A DNA stretch of 64,000 nucleotides from Argyresthia goedartella (lineage: Eukaryota; Arthropoda; Insecta; Lepidoptera; Argyresthiidae): NCBI GenBank assembly GCA_949825045.1, contig OX463813.1, positions 3,906,001-3,970,000 on the forward strand. The letters are read 5' to 3'. The position numbers and the translations under genes were made by a program. Shown one piece after another: positions 11,569 to 23,922 of the stretch. The notes below the pieces were generated by a model. The model did not search any database. It was not told the origin of the DNA and worked only from the letters and a program-made list of their open reading frames with translations. Each line of letters starts with the position of its first letter. Position 1 is the stretch's first letter.

Positions 11569-11599
11569 GGACAGGTTCGGGCCTGTCCGGGCGGGTGAC

Positions 11600-12170
11600 T
11601 GTTTAATATTTATGCTTCGGAACGCACCGGTTTTTTGTTGCGCGGAGCGACCGCGAGTAATCGGGACATCACTAAGCGGAAACGGACCGCAGCTGTCACT
11701 CGTACCAACGAGAGGAAAAAATTGGAGGTTATCTTTATTTTTTCTCATCGGGAGAACAACATGTCTGCTCGGACATCGTGCCATTGATGGTATTTCGGTG
11801 TACCAATTACTAAATACAGGCGTCGGGCCTGGTCGGAGTGTTAATCATCTACATCGTCGGGAAATAAGTAGATTCGAGTCAGCGGTCAAGTGATCCCTGT
11901 TGATTGGACATCGTCGTATCGGTAGCGGCGACTCCACGGTCACGGCAGGCAGCACGCCGGCGACAGCGTCGGCAGCGACGGCAAGGTTTCGATTCCTCTC
12001 CTATCCCAAAACTGTTGCCTCTCCCGCATTCCTGTCTCGAATCGAGCTTTCAATCTACCAGTCTGCGACGACAAGGTCAGTAAAAATTCAACTCACTTTT
12101 CTCTCACATGCTGGCAAAAGCCCACCCCCTTCGGATTCCACGCCGTTCGGTAGGCGTGGAAAATTAAACA
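11600..12170 (+). repeat. 3' LTR of the Pao/BEL element
   Basis: 571 bp, same ends as 2060-2630, followed by the target duplication attag (12171-12175). It differs from the 5' LTR at about seven positions, for example gcggagcg here against gcggatcg there. Confidence 0.95.
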
Positions 12171-12175
12171 ATTAG

Positions 12176-13117
12176 CGGAGTGTAAATAAATGTCGTTAAC
12201 CGAACCAATTTGAGTTATAAAGATTGCACATGGCGGCCGTGCGGTGGTACGATTAGAACGACAAAGGAATTTAAGCACACGTGTATCAAAATTGATCACG
12301 AGGAATGAAATATATTAGGAAATAACTAGCAATATAATGTACTAAGTATGCTGGTGTGAAAATAAAGCGAAATAATTGCCGATGCGGTTTGTATAAAAGG
12401 ATTTAAAGTGACAAATTATTTCAATACTAGCACAATGATCGCCTTTATTTCCCCAATAATTATCATTAAACGCATGCAATAATCACATAGGTGTGATTCT
12501 ATCCGGTTCGAAAAGAACCAAAAACTTATGGTGGTGTCATAATTAACCATAAATCTGTTAAATAAATAGCGGTACGCGACCTCGACACCTGAGGGGAGTG
12601 GGTTTTTTTCGAATTAAATTTAATTTGCAAGTGGACTGTAGTTTTAGCGATAGATTTAGGTATTTTGAGTTTAGGCACGCAGAAGAAAGGATTGGCAATG
12701 CACTAACCTGATTATCTCTGCTCTGCTGTCTGCTTTCGACGTGGTTGGCCAACCAAAATACGCACTCTGAAGAAATGTTCTTAAAGTTCTAGGTAGGTAT
12801 ATAGCACAAATCACAACAGTTTTGGATTAAATTCACTCTGGGAGGCTAGAAGCGTAACCTCAACCAATATGGCGGTAAATTTAGCCGAAAATAATGAGCG
12901 AGCGACCGTCCGATGCTAGCTGCATCTCGTTACACAGTGCATGCCAAAAGGAAGGATGAGGTTTGACAGGTAATGGGAAAAAATACAGTCTACCCTCTTA
13001 TAAAAATATAAAAACGAAACCCAACAGTCCCCTATGAGATGCTTTGTATGGTGGATTCCCGTCTTAAATAGCTTAAAAACAACGAATCTCTCTTCGGTGG
13101 TATAAATAATAATAATA
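12176..13117. other. Non-coding region right of the Pao/BEL element
   Basis: AT-rich DNA with no credible gene. The first part is probably the other half of the minus-strand Pao/BEL element's upstream region, interrupted by the insertion. A short taataataataataatg run precedes the next element at 13118. Confidence 0.4.
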
Positions 13118-14546
13118 ATGCTCTGGTTTTGAACCCCTCCAAGTCAAAACTCCTAATTCTTGGCTCAAAACATCAAGTGAAAACTCTTACTGACTTTGAC
13201 CCTGAAATAACAATTTCAGGTGTACGCCTGGATCGAGTCAGTGAGGCACGAAACCTGGGCTTGCTAATGGACAGTGAGTTACGGTTTGAAAAACATGTAG
13301 TAGAAGTGGCAAAAAACTGTTTCTGTCGACTCAGGGTCTTGTACAAGATAAGAAGATTTCTTAGTATCAATATGCGAGTCAGGTTGTGCGAATCCCTGGT
13401 GCTGTCTAAAATGAACTACGGGTTGTTGGTGTACGGCCCATGTCTATACAAGCGAACTGAGAGGTTGATCCAACGGGTACAAAATGCTTGCGCTAGGTAC
13501 TGTTTCAACATTCCTCCGCGTACACATGTTACATCGTACTTTAATAGTGCTGACATGTTGAAATTAACGGCAAGGCAGGATCTTTACTTTTCTACTCTTC
13601 TATTCGGAGTCATACATACTGGTAAGCCTGAATACCTTTTTGAAAAGCTCACCTGGAGAACTTCGCGCCACCACAACATTAGAACTGCCACCAGTGTCTT
13701 GTCCGTCCCCCGCCACGGGACTGCGGCGTTTCGTGGTAGCTTCAGGTATCTTGCCACAAAATGTTGGAATAATATACCCCCTCCACTCCGAGAGCTCAAA
13801 TCAAAATATAGATTCAAAAAATTAATTCGAGAAAGGTTACTATTCCAACAAAAGCAGAATACCTGAAGCTGCCATGACAAAGTGCTGCGTACCGCGTTCT
13901 ACCACTCTAAAATTGACCTGATACCGCAATGTGTATACCAAATATACTTTTTCGTTGTGTACGTAATTTCAACTCTTTGTAACATTAGTAATTCATTCAA
14001 TACGACATTATTATTCAATACAATTTAATCCATATAACTATTTATTCACTAATCCGCAATACAATTTTATTATCTCCATCTTATTTTTTATTTTATTTTT
14101 TCCGTATTGACATTTTATTTATTTTATTTACACGTTTAGTGTTAGGTTGTTAATTTTAGTACACTTGCCACCTGGTGACATTGACATGTCTAAATTCAAT
14201 TATACTCTGGGTCCTAGACTGAAAACCAGCGTCACAGGTTTTCCTGTGACACTACGCTGAGTCTGAGCCCTTTTGCTGTCGCAGCATGTGCACATAGCAG
14301 TGAAACAACTCACAACTTAATGTGGGTTTCTTTAGAAATTAAACATGAATTGGAAATTATATATAATTTTTTAATGTTATTGTAGATTCTGTTTGTGATT
14401 TTAATTGTGTTATTTTTATTTTTAATGTGTTTTATTCTTATTTTCTCATGTAAACACATGCATAAACATAATTTCCATTTATTTACTGTATCAGCATAAA
14501 CATGCTGATACAGTAAATAAATGGCATTCTATTCTATTCTATTCTA
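13118..14546 (+). mobile_element. 5'-truncated CR1-like LINE
   Basis: Only the RT C-terminal region and the 3' UTR remain. The element ends in the pentanucleotide run attctattctattct (about 14526-14545), a 3' tail type seen in CR1-like LINEs. The 5' edge is marked only by the start of coding similarity near 13118. I found no target duplication. Confidence 0.75.
13129..13866 (+). pseudogene. CR1-like LINE RT C-terminal (thumb) fragment
   Basis: 245 codons are open. The fragment begins LNPSKSKLLILGSKHQVK, the region just after the RT catalytic box. ARNLGLLMDSELRFEKH and the usual C-terminal blocks (KMNYGLLVYGP, RLIQRVQNACARYCF, AFRGSFRYLATKCWNNIPPPLR) follow. There is no YxDD box and no endonuclease, so it cannot act. 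LINEs of this type are commonly cut short at the 5' end by incomplete reverse transcription. Confidence 0.85.
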
Positions 14547-15500
14547 AATATTTGTGTATTCGGAGACTTAATGCAGTTGCCTCCTGTGCGAGGAAGTCAA
14601 GTCTTTGATCAACCCTCTAGATTGGTCCCAGCAACACATTTATGGCGTTCTTTCTCGTGAATTTAATTGACCGAAAATATGAGACAACAGGGTAGCACTA
14701 CTTTTAAAGACCTCCTAAATGCATAACGAATTGGTGAACTTCAGGCAGAACATTTTGCTATTTTGTTGAATCGGTTAAACAAGGAACCAACTGCCGAATT
14801 TGCGATTGAAAAGGCCCTGCGAATTTATCCCACTAACCAACAAGTACACAATCATAATCAAATGGTCCTCGAACATTTCCGAGCTAGTGGTGTAACTATT
14901 ATCAAAATAATAGCACAAGATAGTCTGATAGATTGTACTCGAAAAAATTACAGTAAAGATTTAAGTAATATTATATCTTCTGATATAAACAAGACAGGAG
15001 GGCTACCTAAAGATCTGAAAATATTCGTTGGGGCCAAGGTTATGTTGCGCTATAATGTAGATGTGTCCAAAGGTCTGGTGAATGGCGCTATTGGACATAT
15101 CACAGAAATTATATGGCCCAGCTTCCGGAGAGCGCAAATGTATGATACTGACATTCCATCTGTTTGTGTTGACTTCGGCAAAGATGGTATCCACATTATT
15201 CAACCCAAGTCTGTACAATTTCCAGCAAAATATAGTCACGGTACTGCTGAATGAAGGATGCTACCAATTGTATTATGCTGGGCTTGTACAGTACACAAAA
15301 TGCAGGGTAGTACTGTTGACCACGCCGTTGTCTATTTAGGATCAAAGCTCTTCGCTGCTGGTCAAGCATACGTGGCCCTAAGTAGAGTGAAATCACTAGA
15401 AGGTCTCCTCATTGAGGAACTAGATTGTACAAAATTAACGGGTAAAAGACCAGTCAACAATGAAGCATTAATTGAAGTGGGCAGATTAAGGAACATGTAG
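14547..15500 (+). pseudogene. Helitron Pif1-like helicase C-terminal fragment
   Basis: The segment opens with FGDLMQLPPVRGSQVF (helicase motif region II-III). It is frameshifted near 14690, then runs 14763-15500 with a single in-frame TGA at 15252-15254. Later motifs are clear: [32 protein letters not shown] and [14 protein letters not shown]. Helitron Rep/helicase proteins unwind DNA for rolling-circle transposition. The Rep nuclease and the N-terminal helicase motifs are absent here. The helicase end lies at the 3' side of Helitrons, but I found no convincing CTRR terminus downstream. Confidence 0.83.
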
Positions 15501-15774
15501 TTAGATACAATAAGCATAAATACATAACTAAAAAATAGAAAATAAATTAAAAGTAATAAAATATTTTTAAACAAAGTTTTTATTTAAACAATGCCCTAAA
15601 AAGGAGAAAATAAAATTCTGCTTCATTTTATCAAACAGAAGGTTTTCTTTTCAACATAGGCCTCTGAAATATATACACGCATTTTTTATGGTAATGTACA
15701 CACCGTTCTTTGTCGTACCAACCGTAACTAAAAATCAAACCCGTATTTTGTTTTTACATTACACAATTAAAATT

Positions 15775-15879
15775 ATATAAAAGCTTGTTGCGTGATTTAC
15801 TTGTGTAGATTGACTAGGGTAGTACCTAGGTACATAATTATATATACAAACAAGTAAATTCCGCAACAAGCTTTTATAT
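15775..15879. repeat. Short inverted-repeat element (MITE-like hairpin)
   Basis: atataaaagcttgttgcg at 15775-15792 is matched inverted at 15862-15879. The arms extend imperfectly to about 30 bp, leaving a 40-bp core that contains the palindrome gtacctaggtac. It could be a tiny MITE or the terminal part of the neighbouring Helitron. Confidence 0.6.
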
Positions 15880-16039
15880 CCCAAGTAGTATAAAATCCAA
15901 GTAGTTTTGGCCGTTTACAGGTACCTACACGAAGCAAGGCATACGAGACGGGCATTCCGGGTGCTTCTTACGGCTGAAGACAATACAGGGTCTCACTCGG
16001 AACGCGCAAAAGCAAAAGTAAAGTGACAAGTTAATGGAA

Positions 16040-16088
16040 ATCTTCAAGAAGGCTGAGTATCCCGCGCTCTACTCAGCACTTTGAAGAT
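16040..16088. repeat. Imperfect 49-bp hairpin
   Basis: atcttcaa and ggctgagta pair with tactcagc and ttgaagat around a cccgcgctc loop. Its role is unknown. Confidence 0.5.
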
Positions 16089-17331
16089 ACAATTTCAAGA
16101 AACATACATGCCTTTATTTGAGTTCGTACGAAATACTGTGCAAAAGTTATAATAAATTCTCAGGATTGGAAATTATATGGATTGTACTGTAACCTGTAAA
16201 AAAGTCATTTTTTCCCAATGGAAAACACCCGGACCGAAACATGAATTGAAACAAAGACATTTTTCCCAATGGAAAACACCAGAACTGAAACATGAATGAA
16301 TATAAACCCAAGATTGGTCTTTTAAGACTATTAAATATGACTGGACAAGATTTTATTGAACATCAGACTTATGAAATGGACGAAATCCTTAATTAAGAAT
16401 TGCCTGCATGGTCAATAGACCTTTGCCTGAAGCCTTGAGGGGCAATCCTAAAAAAAGGAAAAAGCGCGGGAAACCATTGAAATAACCGGGCGGGATTTTC
16501 GAAGTTTTTATTAATTTCATCGATTACTCGTGTATCAATCGATGTTTTTAGAAATAAAAGGCGTCTGGAGACAAATAAAAAGAAACCAATCATGGGGAAG
16601 GCGCGAACAAGAAAGAGAAAAAAAGATGAGGCTGAAGAGAAAAGTGAAGGAGACTCCACGTCGTCGTCCGAGTCAGAGGTCGAAAGCGCAGATAAGTACA
16701 AACCTTATCTGGTAACAGATTATAAGAGACGATACCCTGAGGATTCCGGTGCTACAGAATTTGTAGTATTCGTAGAGTCTTCCAATGCGAATATACCTAT
16801 AGGAACCCGAGACCTAATGTCCATATCTAGCTGTATCAAAAGGTTTAATAAAGGAATCAAATATCTTAGGTCAATGAACAAGTTCAAAATTGCCATATAC
16901 TTCGAAAAAGCCAGCCTTGCTAATGCGTTCTTGAACAATGCTACATTTTTAAAAGACTACCAATTTAAGGCCAATATACCAGCTTCAAGCACTGAAATTA
17001 CTGGTATAATTAAAAATGTACCCACCAACTTGACAAACAAAAAGATATTCACAATGCTATCAAGTTACAAGAAAATAATATCTGTTCGAAGATTCACAAA
17101 AAGGACCAAAGTTGATGATAACTTCATTCAACAGCCGCTGCAGACAGTAGCCATCACCTTCGCGACGTCAGTTCTTCCAGACTACGTAGATTTGGACGGT
17201 TGTCGGCATGACATCTCAGCGTGTGTTCCACCAGTCAAACAATGTTTCCGGTGTCTCAGGTATGGCCATTTAGAAAAGTTTTGCAAGAACTCCGAGCGCT
17301 GCTCCATCTGTAAAGAAGACCACTCTCTATT

Positions 17332-19293
17332 GTGGAGATGCTTGTTGATACAATATCTGAAACTTTAAGAGATAATACAAAAACTGTAAATATACCCAAG
17401 AACAAAAGAACATGGAAACCATGGATGACAACAGGTATTTTAAAATGTATTAGACACAGAAATAAACTTCAAAACAAATGTAAACTAAAACCTAACAATG
17501 ACATCATTAAAATAACATACAGAAGATATCGCAATTTTTGTAATAATCTTATTAAAAAACTAAAGCGTAATTATGCTAGAAACAAATTAGCTGAATCAAC
17601 AAAGAACTCTAAGTGTTTATGGGATAGTATAAAATCAATAACTTATTTAAAAGGCAATAAAACAGATAACTTAAAACTACTTAATATTAAATCTTGCAAT
17701 AAAGAATCTATTAACTATGTAAATAACTATTTTTCGAATATTGGTAAAGAGCTGGCTGAAATTATAATGGGAAACCAAACTCAAACTTATAATAATAAGG
17801 ACAATACACAAGAAAACCAACCTAATTCCTTTGTACTTTTAAAAACAGATGAGGTTGAAATTAACGCAGTACTTATGGGACTGAAATCTGATAGTGCGCC
17901 AGGACATGACTGTATACCTTCTCACTTTCTAGAAATGGCTAAGTGTGAACTAATACCTATTTTCTGCCATCTTACAAATCTTTGCTTTTCACAAGGTATT
18001 TTCCCACAAATCTTAAAAAAATCGGTTATAACTCCTGTACACAAAAGTGGAGAGAAGATTGACGTTAATAATTACAGACCTATCTCGGTTCTGCCGTCCA
18101 TCTCTAAAATAATAGAGAAAGTAATAAATATTAGACTTATTAACTATTTAAATAGGTTTAATATATTGTCTAAAGCACAATATGGTTTTAGAGATGGCCG
18201 GTCAACTGACGATGCCGTAACAGCCCTAACAACACATATTATTGAACAAGTTGACTCTGGTAAGAAGTGTTTGGCTGTGTTCTTAGACTTAAAAAAAGCT
18301 TTTGATACAGTTTGTATCCCCATCCTAGTACAAAAACTAGAGAGAATAGGCATAAGGGTCATCTCGCTTAGGCTCCTTAAAGACTACCTATCAGACAGGA
18401 AACAGAAGGTTAAAGTGGGTCAATATATTAGCGACGAAGTTGAAATATCCTATGGAGTCCCACAGGGCAGTGTTTTAGGACCTACATTGTTCCTTGTGTA
18501 CATAAACAATTTATGCAACCTTAATATAGAAAACACAAAAATTGTCTCATACGCGGACGATACCGCTCTTGTTTTCTCAAATATGAATTGGGATTTAACT
18601 CGTATAAATGCAGAGGCAGGTCTGTCCACAGTTGCGCACTGTCTAAACTCTAATCTTCTAACCCTCAATGCGGCTAAAACGAATTATATTTGTTTTGCAA
18701 AGTATGATCGAACTCAACCACCTGACCACTTTGATATTAAAATCCATACTGACTGTACTGACCAACAAAACTGTAACTGCCCCTCTATCTCTAAAATATC
18801 AAAAACTAAATATCTCGGCGTAATTATTGATCAGCGGCTATCTTGGTACCCACACATAGAAATGGTTAGCTCTAGAGTGAGACGTTTAATTTGGATCTTT
18901 AAATCATTAAGACATATCACTACACCGTTACTACGCAACAAAATATACGTGGCACTGGCGCAATCAGTAATAAGCTACTGTATTCCAATATGGGGGGGAA
19001 CTGCAAAAACTAAATTTATAGAATTAGAAAGAGCTCAGAGAGCTTTAATAAAGGTGATGTATTTTAAGCCGTTTAAATTTCCGACAGAGGAACTTTACTC
19101 CCTGAGTAAACTTCTAACCGTAAGAAAATTATATATTATTAACTCAGTACTAAAAACTCACAATACAACAACCTTTGACCCAAACTTTGCAAATAAAAGA
19201 AGGAAACATGTAATAATCAATTTGCCTAATTACAAATCTATGTTCGCTCGCAGGCAGTTTAAATATCAGTCAGCACACCTATACAACCATTAA
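17332..19293 (+). pseudogene. LINE reverse transcriptase, continuous frame, endonuclease missing
   Basis: The frame is open from the left edge of the insertion, and the first Met given is not the native start. It has the post-endonuclease linker (KNKRTWKPWMTTGILK), then RT motifs: DSAPGHDCIP, VNNYRPISVLP, YGFRDGRSTDDA, LAVFLDLKKAFDTV (catalytic Asp), YGVPQGSVLGP and VSYADDTALVF (catalytic Asp pair). A LINE C-terminal region follows. About 650 codons are free of stops, so this insertion is younger than the element it interrupts. It lacks the endonuclease and cannot move by itself. Confidence 0.9.
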
Positions 19294-19516
19294 AATAAAA
19301 GCCTTGACTTATACTCGAAAAACAAAAAAGAATGTAAAAAACCTTGACTGAAACTATATATTCTAAAACATACGAAGAAACAGAGAACTTAATAATTAAA
19401 ATAAAGAAGATAATTTCACACCCAATATTGATATATAAGTAGTTACTGATAACATAAATAATTCCAAACTGGTAGACACCTTTCAAATTACTCACGCACA
19501 GACACCATGATACACA

Positions 19517-19654
<138 letters not shown>

Positions 19655-20330
19655 TAACCTGTATACTGAATGTTTAATGTATATTTATTATTTTAATACT
19701 TCATTTAACTAATTTGAATTGTTGTTAAAATCTTTAGTAACCTTAAAGTAAAATTTAACTTTGTTATTATTTAATCTATTTCTAATTGTTTAACTTATGA
19801 TATTATAAGACTTGGGTCAGAGAGCGAAGTCGTCTGGCACAGGTATTTTCATACTTAAAAGACGGCTTCAGCTTACACTATGTTAATTAATACTCATGGT
19901 TAAACAATAAACATTTTTGTTTTTTGTTTTTTGTTTGTTTGACCACTCATATAAAGTTTGTAAAACTCCGATCGAACAGGCCAAATGCTTCCATTGCAAT
20001 GGCAATCACGTTAGCATTTCAGCTCAGTGTCCAATTAAGCAAAAGAAAATACAAGAAAACATACAAAAAGTTCAGACACCATCATTCCCTGACATATTCA
20101 AACATGGAAATTTCCCACCTCTCGGCCCTAAGAAGCCTCTTGATCTCTTGACATTATTAAAATCAAATGACAAGGCACTGAATCTCTTAGTGCAAAGCAT
20201 TATAAAAATTATAACATTAAATAAGTCACAAGATATCCCAATATCCTCTAAAAATGTGTTAGATGTTTTAAGCGATTTTTTCAACTCCAGTGATACCAAG
20301 AACATTAGTACAAATTCACAGACAAATTAA

Positions 20331-23088
20331 AGATAGTACAGTGGAATGCTCAAAGTCTGTTATGTAATCGTCATATTTTTACTCAATTTTTGTGTGAAAA
20401 TAATATTGATATAGCTTTAGTTTGCGAAACTTGAGTCAAGCCTAGACAACGTTTAAATATTAAAGGATACTCAATAGAACGCAATGATTGTGGCAATAAA
20501 CACAATGGTGTTGCCATAGTCATTCGTAACAACATACAATACAGTAGATTAAAAACATTTTTTGATGATTCACTTCAGAATATTGCTATCAAAATAAACT
20601 TTAATAACAGTTCATTATCAATGGCCAGTCTTTATAACCCGACAAATCCTACTTTTAGAAAAACAAAATTTGTTAATTTTATTAATACCTTACCACAACC
20701 ATGCTTAGTAGCAGGTGATTTCAATGCACATCACACCATGTGGGGTTGCCAATCTGTCAGTCCTCGTGGAAGAGATGTCCTCGACGCTGTAAATGAATGC
20801 AATTTAGTGTTATTAGATGACACACAACCAACAACTGTAGGTACAAATAAATGGAGACCAAATGGTTTGGATTTAACAATAGTCAGTCCCTCTATAGCCC
20901 TTAATTGCAATTGGACAGTATATGATGATCCCCTGGGAAGTTATCATCTACCCACAATAACTGAGATTTTGTTCAACACTATCACTGATTCTTCTATAAA
21001 CAACTTTATTTCTCAAAATAACACAGCTGCACTCAAAAGACCTAATCTACGGCTAGTAAATTGGAATAAGTTTTCAAAGCTCGCCAACACTATGCTTAAA
21101 GAATTTATTATCAACCATAACGATCCTCTACAGTCTTACTATGACTATTGTGATATCATTCACAAAGCTATTAATCAATCGATGTTTAGAAGTCAGGCCC
21201 AAAATTCAAATATGAATAATAATAGCTCGAAACAGACAGGAAGCAATTTTAAATACCGGCATCCTCCTCTGCCATGGTGGAATGAAAAGTGTGCTAATGC
21301 AGTTCAAAAAAGTAAGGAAGCTTTTATTATATTTAAACAAGATCCTAGTGATTTAAACTATATTAATTTTTAAAAAATGCAGGCTGAGAAAAAACTTATT
21401 ATTAAATTAGAAAGATTAAATAGTTGGAAGGAATACTGTACTGAAATAAATAGATCCACTCCAATTTCTAAAATTTGGCAAACTATGCGTAAATTTAATA
21501 AATCCTACAGTAAAAGTACGAAACTAAATAATAATAATGAAATATTTTCGATAAATAACTTTTTAAGGAAATATACAACTGACTTTGTTTCACAATCAAA
21601 ACAAATAAATAATACTTCTTCCGTAAACCCCACTAATAGTTACATTATCAATCCATTCACCATAGATGAGTTAAAAGCAGCTATCAAGTCACGTAAAGAC
21701 ACCTTTGGTTTAGATTGCATTTCTTACAAAATGTTTCAAAAGCTGGAAACAGATTGCCTTGTGAAATTTTTAAATATTTTAAATTTACTCTGGGAACAAT
21801 CAATAATTCCAAAAGAGTGGAAACAAGATTGCTTGGTTCCAATTCTAAAAGCAGGAAAAGATCCAAATGATGCAGACTCTTACCGTCCCATTGCATTAAC
21901 ATCTTGTGCAGGTAAACTTTTTGAGCAACTTATGAAACAACGTCTTGAGTTTTATATTGAATCCAATCATATTCTTCCAAGAAATCAGTTCGGGTTTCGT
22001 CGCGGTCGGTCAGCAAGAGAAAGTATAGGGCATCTCTTCCATGATACTGACGCTGCGGTTAACAGTAATAAACATCTTGTCTGTATTTTTTTCGATATTG
22101 TAGGAGCATTCAATAACATTAATCATTCTGTTTTATGTACCATTCTTTCTTCTTTGGGAATACCTGAAAAATGTGTTAGGTGGATTTATGAGTTTATCAG
22201 TGGAAGAGAAGTTAATGTTAAGATGAGTTGCAATAATATTTTTGGGCCTAGATTGTCAACTAAAGGCGTCTGTCAATGTGGCATTTTAAGCCCTTTATTG
22301 GATGTAGAGAATATACATATTCTCTACATCCACAGGCTCAATGAAATGTTAGGAACAGAAGTCAGCAACTTACAGTTTGCCGATAATTTGGCTATTTATT
22401 GCAGTGGTAATAACATCACACACACAACTCAAAAATTAAATTTAGCACTGGAAAAATTACATAGTTACTTTCAATATTTAAATCTAGAAATTAGTCCAGC
22501 TAAAAGTAAAGTAGTCATATTCTCAAAGAAAAAAGTCATCCCAGTTAAGCTACAATATGACAATAACTTATTACCAATTAATCTCAAATAAAAATTTTGG
22601 GTGTAGTTTTTACACAGAATCTCTCATGGTGTAGATATGTTGATTGCATAACGGAACGAGCTTTAAGAGCTACCAACATTTTGAGATCTTTGGTTGGCAG
22701 CCATTGGGGTGCCGATCCTAAGATTCTTTTAACTCTATACAAAGCCCTTGTAAGAAGTCACTTTGACTATGGTTTTTTCTGTTATTGTACAGATCCAAAA
22801 TTAGTAGATAAACTTGAAAAGATCCAAAATATAAATTTAAGATTAATCTTAGGAGCCTTTAAGTCATCTCCAATTAATTCAATGCAGGTTGAGTGTAACT
22901 TGTGTTCATTAATGATCAGATTCAATAATTTAAAACTTAATTTCATTATCAAGTTGTTGTCTGAAGATGGCAATCTCCTTCTTTCTAAACTACTAATGCT
23001 TAACTCTAATAACTTTTTAACTTGTAACATTCAAGAAACTTTAACTTATAAGAGTAAATATAATCTACAATATAAAAATCTACAATAG
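20331..23088 (+). pseudogene. I-like ORF2: endonuclease and RT, multiple lesions
   Basis: The endonuclease starts near 20333 (VQWNAQSLLCN) with a TGA after VCET. It contains CLVAGDFNAHHTMWGC and DLTIVSP, then an in-frame TAA at 21371-21373. RT follows at 21377-22591: DADSYRPIALTSC, FGFRRGRSARES and IFFDIVGAFNNINH (motif A). In motif B a QCG replaces the usual QGG, with a foreign palindromic insert after it. In the catalytic box (LQFADNLAIYC) the second Asp is Asn. A frameshift at about 22590 leads into 22597-23088 (GVVFTQNLSW ... LVGSHWGADPKILLTLYK). The RT is clearly dead. The sister element at 52234-57276 shows the intact order. Confidence 0.87.
22300..22331. repeat. 15-bp inverted duplication inside RT
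   Basis: ggatgtagagaatat is followed after two bases by its exact inverse, atattctctacatcc. It sits between RT motif B and the catalytic box and disrupts the protein. It is probably a template-switching scar. Confidence 0.85.
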
Positions 23089-23336
23089 CAGTACTTTGCC
23101 TTGTTATGAAGTATATATATGTTAGTGTTATGAGAGCAAATTCTGTGAGTTAAAGATTCACATAGATAGGACACTGAGTGATAAATAAGCAGTTTACAAT
23201 AAATTGGATGAACACAGAGAGTTTAGACAAAGGAGATATATTTTTTCGGTACTGATTTTTGAACCATAATCATATGTGGTTTTTCTGGTAGGGAAACGAG
23301 TATAAATAAAGCCTACGCAATTATTTATTTTATTAA
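23089..23336 (+). other. Decayed I-like coding sequence left of the TTAA element
   Basis: About 250 bp that should encode the RT-RNase H linker but shows stops in all frames. The element's TTAA target copy is at 23333-23336. Confidence 0.4.
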
Positions 23337-23922
23337 AACCGCCATTCTTTATTAATTTTGAAAAAATGATGGCTCACCTTTAGCGGATGACCTACTCACT
23401 GGGGCGTCCAAACTTTTTTAGCATCATGCTGGGGTCATTTGATCATCTTTCTGAAAGTTTCAGGGTGCGGAATTTAATAGTTTTTAAGATATGATTTTTT
23501 GAAAATCTGAAAATACTTTGTAAAATTATGTAACGCAACGCAAATAATATGTTTAAATCTTGTCTGTGGTCAAAATATATTACCTACATTTCGTTGTACG
23601 CATATTTGAAAAGATGAGAATTCTCTAAAAAAAGGAGGAAATGTGGAATCTTTTTTTAATAATACCTATTTTAATAAAAACGTTCATTTAACTTGCAATT
23701 TATGTTTGTTTATTTATTTTACGTCAATCAAAGTTAATTTAGTATTTCTTTCGTAAAATATCACTTTTGATAATAAAAAGGTTGTAATTTTTGTTTAAAA
23801 CGGAACACATTTTGTTGGGGCGTATTGCCGCGTTTTTGGTTGGGCGGCAAAGTAGTAGTCCCTTTTCTAGTAGTTTCGCGAATGTTCTATTTTCTTGTTC
23901 TCTCGATATTTACAAGCAAAAA

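Larger units (their letters stand above)
2060..12170 (+). mobile_element. Pao/BEL LTR retrotransposon, degenerate, with nested DNA transposon
   Basis: Two 571-bp LTRs (2060-2630 and 11600-12170) bound gag, zinc-knuckle, DUF1758 protease, RT, RNase H, integrase and DUF5641 segments in the Pao/BEL order. The direct repeat attag at 2055-2059 and 12171-12175 is the 5-bp target duplication. The LTRs start with TG, end with CA and differ at about 7 of 571 positions by eye, so the insertion is fairly recent. The coding region nevertheless has several frameshifts, stops and a gag deletion, so the copy is not autonomous. Without the 2997-bp insertion at 3138-6134 the element is about 7.1 kb, a normal Pao/BEL size. 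Confidence 0.95.
15501..16591. other. Non-coding spacer with hairpins and a short tandem duplication
   Basis: No gene seen. It contains a long inverted repeat (15775-15879), a hairpin (16040-16088) and a two-copy repeat around cccaatggaaaacacc (about 16203-16300). Its right part should include the 5' UTR of the I-like element starting before 16592; I could not place that edge. Confidence 0.5.
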
